Assembly: GCA_023392945.1 (NCBI GenBank)
Contig: JAEWNB010000167.1
Coordinates: 1-19,840 of the forward strand
Length of the DNA stretch: 19,840 nt
Direction of reading: 5' to 3'
Source: Bacteroidota bacterium
GTDB taxonomy: Bacteria; Bacteroidota; Bacteroidia; Bacteroidales; WCHB1-69
The translations under genes were made by a program, and so were the position numbers. This document shows, piece after piece, positions 1 to 7,732 of this stretch. The notes beneath the pieces are model-generated. The model did not search any database. It had not been told where the DNA came from and saw only the letters and a program-made list of their open reading frames with translations. Position 1 is the first letter of the stretch. Every line of letters starts with the position of its first letter.

Positions 1-58
1 TCGAACCCAGGACCCCATCCTTAAAAGGGATGTGCTCTACCTGCTGAGCTACTAAAAC
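1..58 (-). tRNA. tRNA-Lys (anticodon UUU), 3' end cut by window edge
   Basis: Read on the minus strand, this gives acceptor strand GTTTTAG, linker TA, a D arm with GCTC/GAGC, an anticodon stem CATCC/GGATG around the loop CTTTTAA (anticodon TTT, Lys), a short variable region and the start of the T arm (CTGGGTTCGA). The 3' half of the T stem and the acceptor 3' strand lie beyond position 1. A -7-like box sits about 20 nt upstream, so it is probably transcribed from its own promoter. Confidence 0.93.
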
Positions 59-77
59 ATCCTTTAGTTTCGGGGTG

Positions 78-85
78 CAAAAATA
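78..85 (-). promoter_or_regulatory. -7 box (TATTTTTG) of tRNA-Lys
   Basis: The plus strand reads CAAAAATA, which is TATTTTTG on the minus strand and matches the Bacteroidota -7 consensus TAnnTTTG. It ends 20 nt before the tRNA 5' end, a sensible distance for a short leader. A good -33 TTTG at the usual spacing was not seen. Confidence 0.55.
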
Positions 86-304
86 GTAATTTTTTTATTC
101 CAACGCTGCCATCTCGTCTAATTTTCTTTTTTATATTAATTAAATTATTGATTATCAAATATTAAAAATATCGTGAGAGACAAATTTTCATGGTTATAAA
201 ATGTTTGTTTTCAAAAAAAACTATTCCTTTGGGATTATTATACCTGGTTTTTGGAAAAAAATATTCCAAAATTAGAAATTATTGCAATGCGGAAAAATGC
301 TTTT
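86..304. other. AT-rich intergenic region with a short inverted repeat
   Basis: About 220 bases between tRNA-Lys and folE hold no credible gene. The only structure seen is an 8-bp inverted repeat, TTTTGGAA at 249-256 and TTCCAAAA at 264-271, with a 7-nt loop. It lies downstream of folE on the minus strand and could weakly stall or terminate that transcript, but no clean T tract follows. Confidence 0.4.
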
Positions 305-931
305 TTAGTGCAAATCAGCTCCTATTAGATGCATAAATTCCTGTCTGGTATTATAATTATTGAGAAATGCACCGGTAAATTCTGAAGTTGTAGTCACGGA
401 GTTTTGTTTTTGAATACCTCTCATAGACATGCAAAGGTGTTGAGCTTCAATAACAACTGCAACTCCGATGGGATCCAATACTTCTTGAATACAATCTTTA
501 ATTTCGGTAGTAAGACGTTCTTGTAATTGCAATCTTCTGGCAAAAGCCTCCACAACTCTAGGAATTTTGCTTAGTCCTACTATAGTTCCATTGGGAATAT
601 AGCCAACATGGGCTTTCCCGAAAAAAGGGAGTAAATGGTGTTCACAAAGAGAGTAGATTTCAATGTCTTTCACAATAACAATCTGCTTATAATCTTCCTT
701 AAAAAGAGCACTTCTCAGAATTTTGTGCGGATCCAAGTCGTAGCCATGAGTTAAAAACTGCACCGCTTTTGCAGCCCTCACTGGGGTTTTGAGCAAACCT
801 TGGCGTTCGGGATTTTCTCCCACAACCTTGATTATGTTCTTATAGCATTCCGACATAATCTTGATGTCTTCCTGATTATAGAGATCGTGTCTCTCATAAC
901 CATAATCCATGTCTTCGTATTCGTCAATCAT
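305..931 (-). CDS. folE: GTP cyclohydrolase I (FolE)
   Basis: Converts GTP to 7,8-dihydroneopterin triphosphate, the first step towards tetrahydrofolate and other pterins; cytosolic homodecamer in this family. The 208-residue length is normal for type I enzymes. The zinc and catalytic residues are visible: Cys96-Glu-His98-His99 (in CEHHLLPF) and His165-Leu-Cys167 (in HLCMSMRG), matching Cys110/His112/His113/His179/Cys181 of the E. coli enzyme. The central motif VGLSKIPRVVEAFARRLQ and the segment around QNSVTTTSEFTGAF are also typical. The zinc ligands being intact marks it as the zinc-dependent class (FolE1), not FolE2. The start codon lies 3 nt after the stop of the upstream hydrolase gene, so the two are almost certainly co-transcribed and perhaps translationally coupled. 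No separate promoter was seen. Confidence 0.97.
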   Translation of the reverse strand: MIDEYEDMDYGYERHDLYNQEDIKIMSECYKNIIKVVGENPERQGLLKTPVRAAKAVQFLTHGYDLDPHKILRSALFKEDYKQIVIVKDIEIYSLCEHHLLPFFGKAHVGYIPNGTIVGLSKIPRVVEAFARRLQLQERLTTEIKDCIQEVLDPIGVAVVIEAQHLCMSMRGIQKQNSVTTTSEFTGAFLNNYNTRQEFMHLIGADLH

Positions 932-934
932 TAT

Positions 935-1627
935 TTATAAATATGGGTTTTCATTTTTTTCCTGCCCGATTGTTGTGGAATCCCCATGTCCCGGAAAAAC
1001 AAGAGTGTTGTCTTCAAGAACAAGTAATTTCTCCTTAATATTTCTCATCAGACTGCTCAAGTCACCGGTTGGGAGATCGGTGCGACCTACACTACCTTCA
1101 AAAAGTGTATCTCCGGTAAAAACAAGCTTGTTGTTATGGTCAAGCAAAGAGATACTCCCATTACTATGACCCGGGGTATACAATACTTTTAGTGACTGCT
1201 TCCCGAAAAGGATTTCATCTCCTTCTTTAAGAAAAATGTCAGGAACAGGAAATTCCGTTTGAGAAAAGCCAAAAGAGGCTCCATATGCAAAAGAGTTCTT
1301 ATAAATCGGCATTCCTTCCTCGTGTGCCAACAAGGGGGCATGATAAACTCTTTTACAGAAATCATTTCCCAGCACGTGGTCAATATGGGGATGTGTATTT
1401 AGTATATATTTTATTGTAAGTTTCTCTTTTTCAATATAATCTATCAGTATTTCATTCTCATTTTCATCGCAGTTTCCCGGATCAATGATAATGGCTTCTT
1501 TCATTTCATCATAGAGAATGTATGTGTTCACCTGAATAAAATTAAAATGAAAAGTTTTAATTGTTAAGTTATTTATTGTCACCTTTAGTTTGGTCATAAA
1601 ATCTTTTATCGAAATGTGTTTTTTCAT
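935..1627 (-). CDS. metallo-beta-lactamase-fold hydrolase, glyoxalase II-like
   Basis: A 230-residue single-domain MBL hydrolase. The binuclear metal motif is complete: His79, His81, Asp83 and His84 (THPHIDH), His154 (TPGHSNGS), Asp173 (TGDTLF) and His214 (FPGHGD). This layout is that of small glyoxalase II-like thioesterases of the YcbL type, common in Bacteroidota. The substrate cannot be read from the sequence; S-lactoylglutathione is not assured because many of these lineages lack glutathione. The start at 1627 gives about 20 residues before the first family-like strand (TIKTFHFNFIQVNTYIL); Met11 at 1597 is an alternative. It precedes folE by 3 nt and follows the MORN-repeat gene by 51 nt, so it sits in the middle of a three-gene transcript. 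Confidence 0.88.
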   Translation of the reverse strand: MKKHISIKDFMTKLKVTINNLTIKTFHFNFIQVNTYILYDEMKEAIIIDPGNCDENENEILIDYIEKEKLTIKYILNTHPHIDHVLGNDFCKRVYHAPLLAHEEGMPIYKNSFAYGASFGFSQTEFPVPDIFLKEGDEILFGKQSLKVLYTPGHSNGSISLLDHNNKLVFTGDTLFEGSVGRTDLPTGDLSSLMRNIKEKLLVLEDNTLVFPGHGDSTTIGQEKNENPYL

Positions 1628-1678
1628 TCTCTCTTTTCTTTCTCTGCTTTTACCAACGCCTTTTGATAGTTTTGTTTG

Positions 1679-2995
1679 TTAAAACGGTTTATTGGCTTCT
1701 TGATCTGTATTTTTATAAACTTTAATTTTTTTGCCGTTTTTAAATTCAACGCTGTAAAATAGTTTTCCGCCAGCGTCCCAGTATGACCATTTACCACTTT
1801 TCATTCTGTTAATATAATAGCCTTGCATCTGTTTTTTTCCATTCGGATAATACTCTGTGAAAAGGCCTTCCGCTACGTCGTCTTTGAAATTTTGGACTCT
1901 CATTACACGTGCACGTTCATTGTAATAAGTCCATTTTCCATTTTTCATATCATTGGCATAAGTGCCAAATTCAAAGGGTTTTCCGTTTTGGGCATACTCT
2001 TTCCATTTTCCCTGACGTTTGCCATTTGCATAATTCCCTTCGGATCGCTTGGTTCCATTTTCGTTCCAATAGAGATAAAAACCATGGCGCTGTCCGTCTT
2101 TATATTCTATTTTATATTTGAGAACTCCATCTTCATACCATCCCAACCAAAGTCCGGTCATCAGACCATCCTTAAAAAAGCCTTCATCTTTAACTATTCC
2201 TGTTTCATACCATTGGATCCATTTTCCTGTTTCTTTATCATTTAAAAACTCTCCTTTTCTTTGTATTGCACCCGATTCATAAAAGGCTTCCCAAATTCCG
2301 TTCTTTTTTCCATTTTTAAAAGTTCCTTTTTTCCACACTTTACCTCCGGGAAAATAATAATTCCAAAAACCTTCCTGCAGGCCATTTATAAAGTTTCCTG
2401 TGCTTCCAATAGTCCCATCTTCATTATAAAATATCCAAGTACTATCTTGTAAATCATGAATAGATTTACCCTCCATGTCGGGCTGACCATCTTTGGTGTA
2501 CCAATAACAATAGCCGTGCAGTGAACCATTATCATAATTACCTTCAAATGATTTTTTCCCGTTATCATAATATTCCGTAACACGACCATGAATACTGTCA
2601 TTGAGATAGTGGCATTTTTTCAACAATTTCCCATTTGGATGATAGAAAATCCAATCACCGTTTCTTTTTCCGTTTGCAAAAAGTCCTTCTGATTCTATTT
2701 GGCCTGAATGATACCAACTTTTAAAAGGCCCATTCTGAGCATCATATTCCTGGCTGAGTATGCCATCATCGTACCACATTCTCCAGATAGCTATCTTCAC
2801 TCCATTTTTATAAACTCCCTCGGTCCATTTTTGTCCATTTTTATAATAAAATGTCCACAAGCCCGCTTCCCTATCGTTAACCTTAATGCCGACAGACATA
2901 AGTGATTTATTACTCCAGTATGTTTTCACAGTATCTTGTGCCATAAGAGAAACTGAAACAAAAACCAAAAGGGAAAAAAGAATATTTTTTTTCAT
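1679..2995 (-). CDS. exported MORN/YwqK-type repeat protein
   Basis: A 438-residue protein starting at the Met of MKKNILFSLLVFVSVSL, a typical signal peptide ending at A-Q. A longer frame opens at 3022, but the -7 box at 3020-3027 overlaps it, so the start at 2995 is chosen. After the signal peptide the protein is almost entirely about 16 tandem repeats of 22-24 residues of the form G-x-W-x-x-Y/W-Y-x-x-G/N-G-K-x-x-x-E-G-x-Y-x-N-G. These are MORN-like/YwqK repeats (often mislabelled 'toxin-antitoxin YwqK antitoxin' in automatic annotation). They form extended beta-hairpin solenoids. The repeats are diverged, so they are old. No catalytic domain is visible; the likely location is periplasm or cell surface, and the role is unknown. 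The C-terminus (EANKPF) may be truncated by a frameshift; see findings. Confidence 0.82.
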   Translation of the reverse strand: MKKNILFSLLVFVSVSLMAQDTVKTYWSNKSLMSVGIKVNDREAGLWTFYYKNGQKWTEGVYKNGVKIAIWRMWYDDGILSQEYDAQNGPFKSWYHSGQIESEGLFANGKRNGDWIFYHPNGKLLKKCHYLNDSIHGRVTEYYDNGKKSFEGNYDNGSLHGYCYWYTKDGQPDMEGKSIHDLQDSTWIFYNEDGTIGSTGNFINGLQEGFWNYYFPGGKVWKKGTFKNGKKNGIWEAFYESGAIQRKGEFLNDKETGKWIQWYETGIVKDEGFFKDGLMTGLWLGWYEDGVLKYKIEYKDGQRHGFYLYWNENGTKRSEGNYANGKRQGKWKEYAQNGKPFEFGTYANDMKNGKWTYYNERARVMRVQNFKDDVAEGLFTEYYPNGKKQMQGYYINRMKSGKWSYWDAGGKLFYSVEFKNGKKIKVYKNTDQEANKPF

Positions 2996-3019
2996 AATCG
3001 GAATGATTTTTTTGAGTTG

Positions 3020-3027
3020 CAAAAATA
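3020..3027 (-). promoter_or_regulatory. -7 box (TATTTTTG) of the MORN-repeat / MBL / folE cluster
   Basis: The plus strand reads CAAAAATA. Transcription would start about 7 nt past the box (near 3013), leaving about an 18-nt leader before the ATG at 2995. It excludes the upstream in-frame ATG at 3022, which lies inside the box. Confidence 0.55.
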
Positions 3028-3128
3028 GTGAAAATTGATCGAAGTTGTAAATTATATTAGTTTTCCTCCTCTATTTTCATACTTTTAAATGGTTAAATTT
3101 GCATTTTCTGTTAATTCCACAATTTTCG

Positions 3129-3136
3129 TATTTTTG
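3129..3136 (+). promoter_or_regulatory. -7 box (TATTTTTG) of alaS
   Basis: TATTTTTG matches TAnnTTTG, 29 nt before the alaS ATG. A TTTG at 3098-3101 is too far away for a standard -33 element (27-nt spacer); TTCTG at 3106-3110 has a better spacing but is off consensus. Confidence 0.5.
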
Positions 3137-3165
3137 CAGCTAATTTTACGAAATTTACTAAGTCT

Positions 3166-5778
3166 ATGAATTGTAATGAAATACGCACTGCCTTTTTAGA
3201 ATTCTTCGAATCAAAAGGACACACAATAGTTCCTTCTTCCCCGATGGTCATAAAAAATGACCCCACTTTGATGTTTACCAATGCGGGGATGAATCAATTT
3301 AAGGATATATTTTTAGGAAACTCTCCTGCAAAAAGCTTGCGAGTAGTGGATTCTCAAAAGTGTTTGCGTGTTTCAGGAAAACATAATGACTTGGAAGAAG
3401 TGGGAAAAGACACCTACCATCACACCATGTTTGAAATGTTAGGCAACTGGTCTTTTGGTGATTATTTTAAAAAGGATGCCATTGGTTGGGCATGGGAATT
3501 TCTTACACAAATAATGAAACTTGACTCTTCTCGTCTTTATGCAACTGTCTTCGAAGGCAATAAAGAGGATAAAACTGAGGCAGACAATGAGGCTAGGGAT
3601 TTTTGGAAAGCTTTTCTACCTGAAAACAGGATTCTTTACGGCAATAAAAAAGACAATTTTTGGGAGATGGGAGACACGGGGCCCTGCGGACCCTGCTCTG
3701 AAATTCATATAGATCTCCGTGATGATATAGAGCGCGCTAAAACTCCGGGGGCAGAACTCATCAACAAGGATAATCCATTGGTGGTGGAAATTTGGAATTT
3801 GGTGTTCATCCAATTTAACAGGCTTGCTTCCGGAGAATTACAACCCCTTGCAGCAAAGCATGTGGATACAGGGATGGGTTTTGAGCGCCTTTGTATGGCT
3901 GTCCAGGGAAAAAAATCTAATTATGATACGGATATTTTTCAGCCTGTTATTCAAAAAATTTCAAAAATATCAAACAAAATATACGGCGAGAAAGAAGATG
4001 TTGACATTGCCATGAGAGTTATTGCCGATCACTTAAGGGCTGTCAGCTTTGCCATTGCAGATGGGCAATTACCTTCCAATACCGGAGCCGGATACGTGAT
4101 CCGTCGAATTTTAAGGCGGGCCATTCGCTATGGGTATACTTTTTTGGGATTTAATCAACCGTTCATTTGGACTCTTGTGGATGAACTGGTAAACTTAATG
4201 GGGAAACAATTCACCGAATTGAAAAACCAACAATCTCTGATAGAAAAAGTAATTCAGGAAGAAGAAAACTCTTTTCTTAAAACACTTGAATCCGGTATTG
4301 CTAAATTTGAAAGTTACTGTTCCAAATCAATAAATGGCAAAGTCATTGAAGGTGATTTTGCTTTTGAATTGTTTGATACGTTTGGATTCCCGATTGACCT
4401 GACTCAATTACTGGCTTCTGAAAAAGGATTAACAGTTGATATGGAGGGATTCCAAAAAGGCCTTGCACTTCAAAAACAACGCTCTCGTGATGCAGCAGCT
4501 ATTGAAACTGATGATTGGGTGGAATTAAAACCGACTGCAAAAGAGTCTGAATTTGTTGGTTATCATTTATTGAGTTGTGATTCAAACATTATAAAATACA
4601 GACGAATAAAATCAAAAGGAAAAGTATTTTTTCAGTTAGTTCTAGATAAAACCCCATTTTATGCTGAATCAGGCGGGCAAGTTGGGGACATTGGGACCTT
4701 GGAAAATGTAAATCAAAAGATAGAAATTAAGAATACTGTCAAGGAAAACAATCTGATTGTTCATATTGCAGAAATGCTTCCCGAAAATCTCAATGCAACG
4801 TTTAGTGCCAAAGTTGATGAGGAGAGCAGAATAGCCACTCAGAACAATCACAGCGCCACTCATTTACTTCACTTCGCCTTAAGAAAAGTGCTGGGTTCTC
4901 ATGTAGAGCAAAAAGGATCTTTGGTTACACCCGAGAGGTTGCGTTTCGACTTCTCACATTTTACCAAGGTTACCAATGAAGAGATTAGAGAGGTGGAAAA
5001 GATCGTCAATAGTCTTATTCGCAAGAATATTGTTCTTCAGGAATTTGAACACACCCCTATTCAAAAGGCCCGGGAGATGGGGGCTATGGCTCTATTTGGT
5101 GAAAAATATGGGGATGAAGTCCGTGTGATAAAATTTGGAGAATCGATAGAATTATGCGGAGGAACCCATACTCCTGCTACCGGCAATATTGGCATTATTA
5201 AGATTACAACCGAAAGTGCCATTGCTGCAGGGGTTCGCAGAATTGAAGCGGTTACCGGAAAAGTAGCGGAAGAATATCTTACTCATTTTGCTGATTTGGC
5301 AGAAGAGTTAAAACTCTTTTTTAATTCACCCAATATCATGCAGTCGGTTCAGAAAATGGCCCAACAAAATGAACTGTTACTTAAAGAAATTGAAAGTTTC
5401 CAAAAGGAAAAAACGCAAATTTTGATTAGCCAATTGGAACAAAAGGTTGAACATCTTAACAATTTCAATATTATTCGGGAAGTAAGCACGACAGATCCTG
5501 ATATTATGAAACAAGTAGCATATAATTTACGCAATAAATTTGAAAAGTTGCTAATTGTTTTAGGGAGTCAATACAATGATAAGCCAAATTTAGTTGTAGC
5601 TTTATCCGACGATCTCCTAACGGAAGGATATCATGCGTCTAATTTAATCAGAGAAGCTGCTATTTTGATTCAGGGTGGCGGAGGTGGTCAACCATCGTTG
5701 GCAACTGCCGGAGGAAAAAATTGTAATGGGCTTGAACAGGCTGTTGAAAAAGTAGTGACCATAGTCTTAAACAAATAA
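3166..5778 (+). CDS. alaS: alanyl-tRNA synthetase
   Basis: Charges tRNA-Ala with alanine in the cytosol and edits mischarged Ser/Gly-tRNA-Ala. At 870 residues it has the full bacterial length. The class II catalytic core is at the N-terminus (SSPMVIKNDPTLMFTNAGMNQF, then GKDTYHHTMFEMLGNWSFGDYF, then GDTGPCGPCSEIHID and DTGMGFERL). The editing domain has its zinc-binding pair HxxxH (His562, His566 in HSATHLLH) and the CxxxH motif (Cys664, His668 in CGGTHTPATG). A coiled-coil linker around residues 700-770 leads to the C-Ala domain, with its glycine-rich GGGGGQPSLATAGG near the end. The gene stands alone, divergent from the MORN cluster and convergent with the TetR gene 63 bp downstream. Confidence 0.99.
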   Translation: MNCNEIRTAFLEFFESKGHTIVPSSPMVIKNDPTLMFTNAGMNQFKDIFLGNSPAKSLRVVDSQKCLRVSGKHNDLEEVGKDTYHHTMFEMLGNWSFGDYFKKDAIGWAWEFLTQIMKLDSSRLYATVFEGNKEDKTEADNEARDFWKAFLPENRILYGNKKDNFWEMGDTGPCGPCSEIHIDLRDDIERAKTPGAELINKDNPLVVEIWNLVFIQFNRLASGELQPLAAKHVDTGMGFERLCMAVQGKKSNYDTDIFQPVIQKISKISNKIYGEKEDVDIAMRVIADHLRAVSFAIADGQLPSNTGAGYVIRRILRRAIRYGYTFLGFNQPFIWTLVDELVNLMGKQFTELKNQQSLIEKVIQEEENSFLKTLESGIAKFESYCSKSINGKVIEGDFAFELFDTFGFPIDLTQLLASEKGLTVDMEGFQKGLALQKQRSRDAAAIETDDWVELKPTAKESEFVGYHLLSCDSNIIKYRRIKSKGKVFFQLVLDKTPFYAESGGQVGDIGTLENVNQKIEIKNTVKENNLIVHIAEMLPENLNATFSAKVDEESRIATQNNHSATHLLHFALRKVLGSHVEQKGSLVTPERLRFDFSHFTKVTNEEIREVEKIVNSLIRKNIVLQEFEHTPIQKAREMGAMALFGEKYGDEVRVIKFGESIELCGGTHTPATGNIGIIKITTESAIAAGVRRIEAVTGKVAEEYLTHFADLAEELKLFFNSPNIMQSVQKMAQQNELLLKEIESFQKEKTQILISQLEQKVEHLNNFNIIREVSTTDPDIMKQVAYNLRNKFEKLLIVLGSQYNDKPNLVVALSDDLLTEGYHASNLIREAAILIQGGGGGQPSLATAGGKNCNGLEQAVEKVVTIVLNK

Positions 5779-5841
5779 TACTTTTATTCACTACCTCTTA
5801 GAAATCTTTTACTTTCTTTCAGAATGAAAAGAAATGTATGG

Positions 5842-6465
5842 TTACCGTCTATTTAAATACCTTTTCGGAATTTCAATTTTTGAATTGGTTGGTGATAAAT
5901 CAAAAAAATAGGTCAGATTCATCTCATTCAAAATTCTCTTTCCTGATTCAATCAACAAAGGTTGTAAGATATAGGAAACAATATCTTCACTCCCCCTTTT
6001 TTTTACAAACAAATGGATAATATTGTGAATTAAAAAAGTAGCATATTGATTAATATCTATCTCTGAATTGAAATAATCCAGGGCTATCCCTTTTTTAATA
6101 ATTCGCTTCGTGATAGAAATAACGCTGTTCTCATCTTCCTGAAGAAAAAAACCATCAATATTCATCTCTCTTTCAAAAAAGTGTTTTTCTACTTCAAAGC
6201 TTTTTTTTAATTCATAAATAACAAAAAGTAATACCTCAACCATATTATTGCAATTTTGGCATTTTTCAAGAAAGTTCTTTCTAAATCTTTGTCTCCAGTA
6301 TAACTGAAGCATTCTTTCCATATTTTCCCTATTTTGATAACGATTAAAAATTGTTTTTTTAGTCACATTAATCCCTTTAGAAATTTCATCGATGGTTTTG
6401 TCGAATCCGTTTTTTTCAAAATATTGGTATAATGTTTCTGTTTTTTGATTAGTAATTCTTTTCAT
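5842..6465 (-). CDS. TetR/AcrR-family transcriptional regulator
   Basis: A 207-residue protein starting MKRITNQKTETLYQYF. The N-terminal 60 residues form the TetR DNA-binding domain: FEKNGFDKTIDEISKGINVTKKTIFNRY reads as helices 1-3 with the classic T-x-x-x-x-N-x-Y recognition helix. The rest is all-helical and not conserved in a way that tells the ligand. The in-frame ATG at 6495 lies inside a -7 box, so the ATG at 6465, preceded by a rare SD-like AGAAGG, is preferred. No efflux pump or enzyme gene is adjacent, so the target may be distant or be itself. It ends convergent with alaS. Confidence 0.8.
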   Translation of the reverse strand: MKRITNQKTETLYQYFEKNGFDKTIDEISKGINVTKKTIFNRYQNRENMERMLQLYWRQRFRKNFLEKCQNCNNMVEVLLFVIYELKKSFEVEKHFFEREMNIDGFFLQEDENSVISITKRIIKKGIALDYFNSEIDINQYATFLIHNIIHLFVKKRGSEDIVSYILQPLLIESGKRILNEMNLTYFFDLSPTNSKIEIPKRYLNRR

Positions 6466-6492
6466 GTCGCCTTCTGTTTTTGAAACAATAAA

Positions 6493-6500
6493 CAAAATTA
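6493..6500 (-). promoter_or_regulatory. -7 box (TAATTTTG) of the TetR gene
   Basis: The plus strand reads CAAAATTA. It lies 27 nt before the ATG at 6465. It overlaps by 2 nt an imperfect palindrome at 6499-6510 (TAGTATACACTA, with TAGT/ACTA arms), which is where an autorepressor would bind to block transcription. Confidence 0.4.
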
Positions 6501-6510
6501 GTATACACTA
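6499..6510. promoter_or_regulatory. candidate operator palindrome for TetR autoregulation
   Basis: TAGTATACACTA has 4-bp inverted arms and an inner GTATAC. It touches the -7 box of the regulator gene. TetR proteins usually bind 14-20 bp palindromes at their own promoter; this one is short and imperfect, in very AT-rich DNA, so it is only a suggestion. Confidence 0.22.
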
Positions 6511-6950
6511 TTTATTTTATTTCAATAATTTTCAATTTGCACTTTTAATTATTTCTCTCTAACTATCTTTAAATTAAATATTTTAACAAATATAATGTTG
6601 CTTTATATAGATATTGAATTATAAATATTGATCTCTCATTCAAAACACAAATTTAAATAAATATCATATACAAAAATAAAAAAAATAGATAAAAAAATTA
6701 ATTTCTTTGAAAAATTGTTTATTATTTGTTTCTTTTAAAATATGAGAGTGTAAATAAAAACAGAAATTAAACAATATATTAAATAACTCACTAACCATAA
6801 ACGTCCAAAAAGGGTAGAAAAAAAACATTATTCCAAAACAAAAAAGCAAATAACAAATTGATATACAGTATATAAAAGAATTCCACTTAACAATTCCCGG
6901 CTTTTAAATATAATTCCGGTTGAAAATTTTATGAATTGTAAAATTAAATC
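6511..6950. other. AT-rich gene-free stretch
   Basis: About 440 bases of very AT-rich DNA between the TetR and GNAT genes, both on the minus strand. A 61-codon frame at 6664-6849 (minus) is dominated by Phe and Ile from T-rich codons and has no family-like motif, so it is not called. A TATTTTTG-like box at 6671-6678 (minus) may be chance. The only other structure is the inverted repeat at 6890-6939. It may be a decayed gene or a long untranslated region. Confidence 0.5.
6890..6939. repeat. inverted repeat downstream of the GNAT gene
   Basis: ACAATTC at 6890-6896 pairs with GAATTGT at 6933-6939, and CCGG at 6897-6900 can pair with CCGG at 6916-6919. It lies 12 nt past the stop of the GNAT gene on the minus strand and could protect or end that transcript, but no T tract follows. 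The pairing is interrupted, so support is modest. Confidence 0.3.
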
Positions 6951-7376
6951 CTAGAGATTTTTGCTATAATAATTAAGTTCCGATCTGTTGTCCCATTTTT
7001 GAGATTTCCAAAAAATATTTCCAATCTCATTATCTTTTAACACAAGCAGACCGGCCTTTCTAATGCCCTCTTTCTTAAGCTCACGATATACTTCTTCCAT
7101 CAGGGATTTGGCGATACCGCGGTTGCGGTAATCAGGATGAACCGTTGCGTGATAAATATAACCTCTTCGCCCGTCGTTGCTGCTAAGAACTACCCCAACA
7201 ATTCTGTTCTTATCAAGCGCAACAAAATTTGAAGTTGGATTTTTCTTTAGAAACTTTCCTATTCCTTCTGCAGAGTCATCATAATTTCTAAGACACATAC
7301 CCGGAGTGGATGACCATAAATGAAAGACTTCATCATAATCATCAATTTTCATTAATCTTATTTCAATTGAGGACAT
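6951..7376 (-). CDS. GNAT-family N-acetyltransferase, YpeA-like
   Basis: A 141-residue single GNAT domain, which transfers acetyl from acetyl-CoA to an amine. The acetyl-CoA binding motif A is clear: YIYHATVHPDYRNRGIAKSL has the V-H-P-x-x-R-x-x-G-I-A pattern around residues 78-93. The start IEIRLMKIDDYDEVFHLWSS and the late LKDNEIGNIFWKSQKW also fit the YpeA/RimI-like branch. The acceptor substrate cannot be told. The gene has its own promoter box 36 nt upstream and no operon partner. Confidence 0.88.
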   Translation of the reverse strand: MSSIEIRLMKIDDYDEVFHLWSSTPGMCLRNYDDSAEGIGKFLKKNPTSNFVALDKNRIVGVVLSSNDGRRGYIYHATVHPDYRNRGIAKSLMEEVYRELKKEGIRKAGLLVLKDNEIGNIFWKSQKWDNRSELNYYSKNL

Positions 7377-7411
7377 AGTATAACCTGATTAAAATTCATA
7401 TTATTGAAGGG

Positions 7412-7419
7412 CAAAAATA
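7412..7419 (-). promoter_or_regulatory. -7 box (TATTTTTG) of the GNAT gene
   Basis: The plus strand reads CAAAAATA, 36 nt before the ATG at 7376. It fits a leader of about 30 nt. No -33 element was found at the expected distance. Confidence 0.5.
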
Positions 7420-7564
7420 CAAGGATTTTATTATTTATATCGACTAGTTTTATAAGAAATAGCAAAACAAAAAAAGGAAAAACCAGCTTTGTTTATGAAA
7501 AGCGGGGTAATAATTGTCTAATAACTGTTTAAATAAAAGTGTTTTACAATGAATTTTAAGAGTT

Positions 7565-7597
7565 TTTGTTTCTGTTTAGAATATTTTTGTATTTTTG
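7565..7597 (+). promoter_or_regulatory. promoter of tRNA-Cys: -33 TTTG and doubled -7 box
   Basis: TTTG at 7565-7568 is followed after 21 nt by TATTTTTG at 7590-7597, close to the Bacteroidota promoter layout (TTTG, 19-21 nt, TAnnTTTG). A second, directly adjacent TATTTTTG lies at 7582-7589. The distal box ends 12 nt before the tRNA. Confidence 0.65.
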
Positions 7598-7609
7598 TCG
7601 CCTTGAGAT

Positions 7610-7680
7610 GGTCTCTTAGCCGAGTGGTTAGGCGCCGGTCTGCAAAACCGTTTACAGCGGTTCGAATCCGCTAGAGACCT
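7610..7680 (+). tRNA. tRNA-Cys (anticodon GCA)
   Basis: A complete 71-nt cloverleaf. The acceptor GGTCTCT (7610-7616) pairs with AGAGACC (7673-7679). The D arm is GCC...GGC. The anticodon loop CTGCAAA carries GCA (Cys) on a CCGGT/ACCG-type stem, and the T arm is GCGGTTCGAATCCGC. The discriminator base at 7680 is T, the U73 identity element expected for cysteine. CCA is not encoded. It has its own promoter and terminator. Confidence 0.97.
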
Positions 7681-7698
7681 CGAAAAATAAAATGTCAG

Positions 7699-7725
7699 AG
7701 CCACTTTTTACAGGTGGCTTTTTTT
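7699..7725 (+). terminator. intrinsic terminator of tRNA-Cys
   Basis: AGCCAC (7699-7704) and GTGGCT (7714-7719) form a 6-bp stem with a 9-nt loop, followed by a run of T to 7725. It starts 18 nt after the tRNA and directly precedes the promoter of the next gene. Confidence 0.85.
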
Positions 7726-7732
7726 AGTGAAC

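Noticed and set aside
1823..2245. 140-codon plus-strand frame opposite the MORN gene
   Set aside because: It is a shadow of the repeat-coding sequence; the minus-strand frame has a signal peptide and regular repeats.
6664..6849. 61-codon minus-strand frame rich in Phe and Ile
   Set aside because: Composition follows from poly-T/A DNA; no motif and no promoter in a convincing place.
7478..7506. Hairpin CC-x-GCTTT / AAAGC-x-GG with T-rich DNA on the minus-strand side
   Set aside because: Short mismatched stem, interrupted T tract, and no minus-strand gene upstream that it could terminate.
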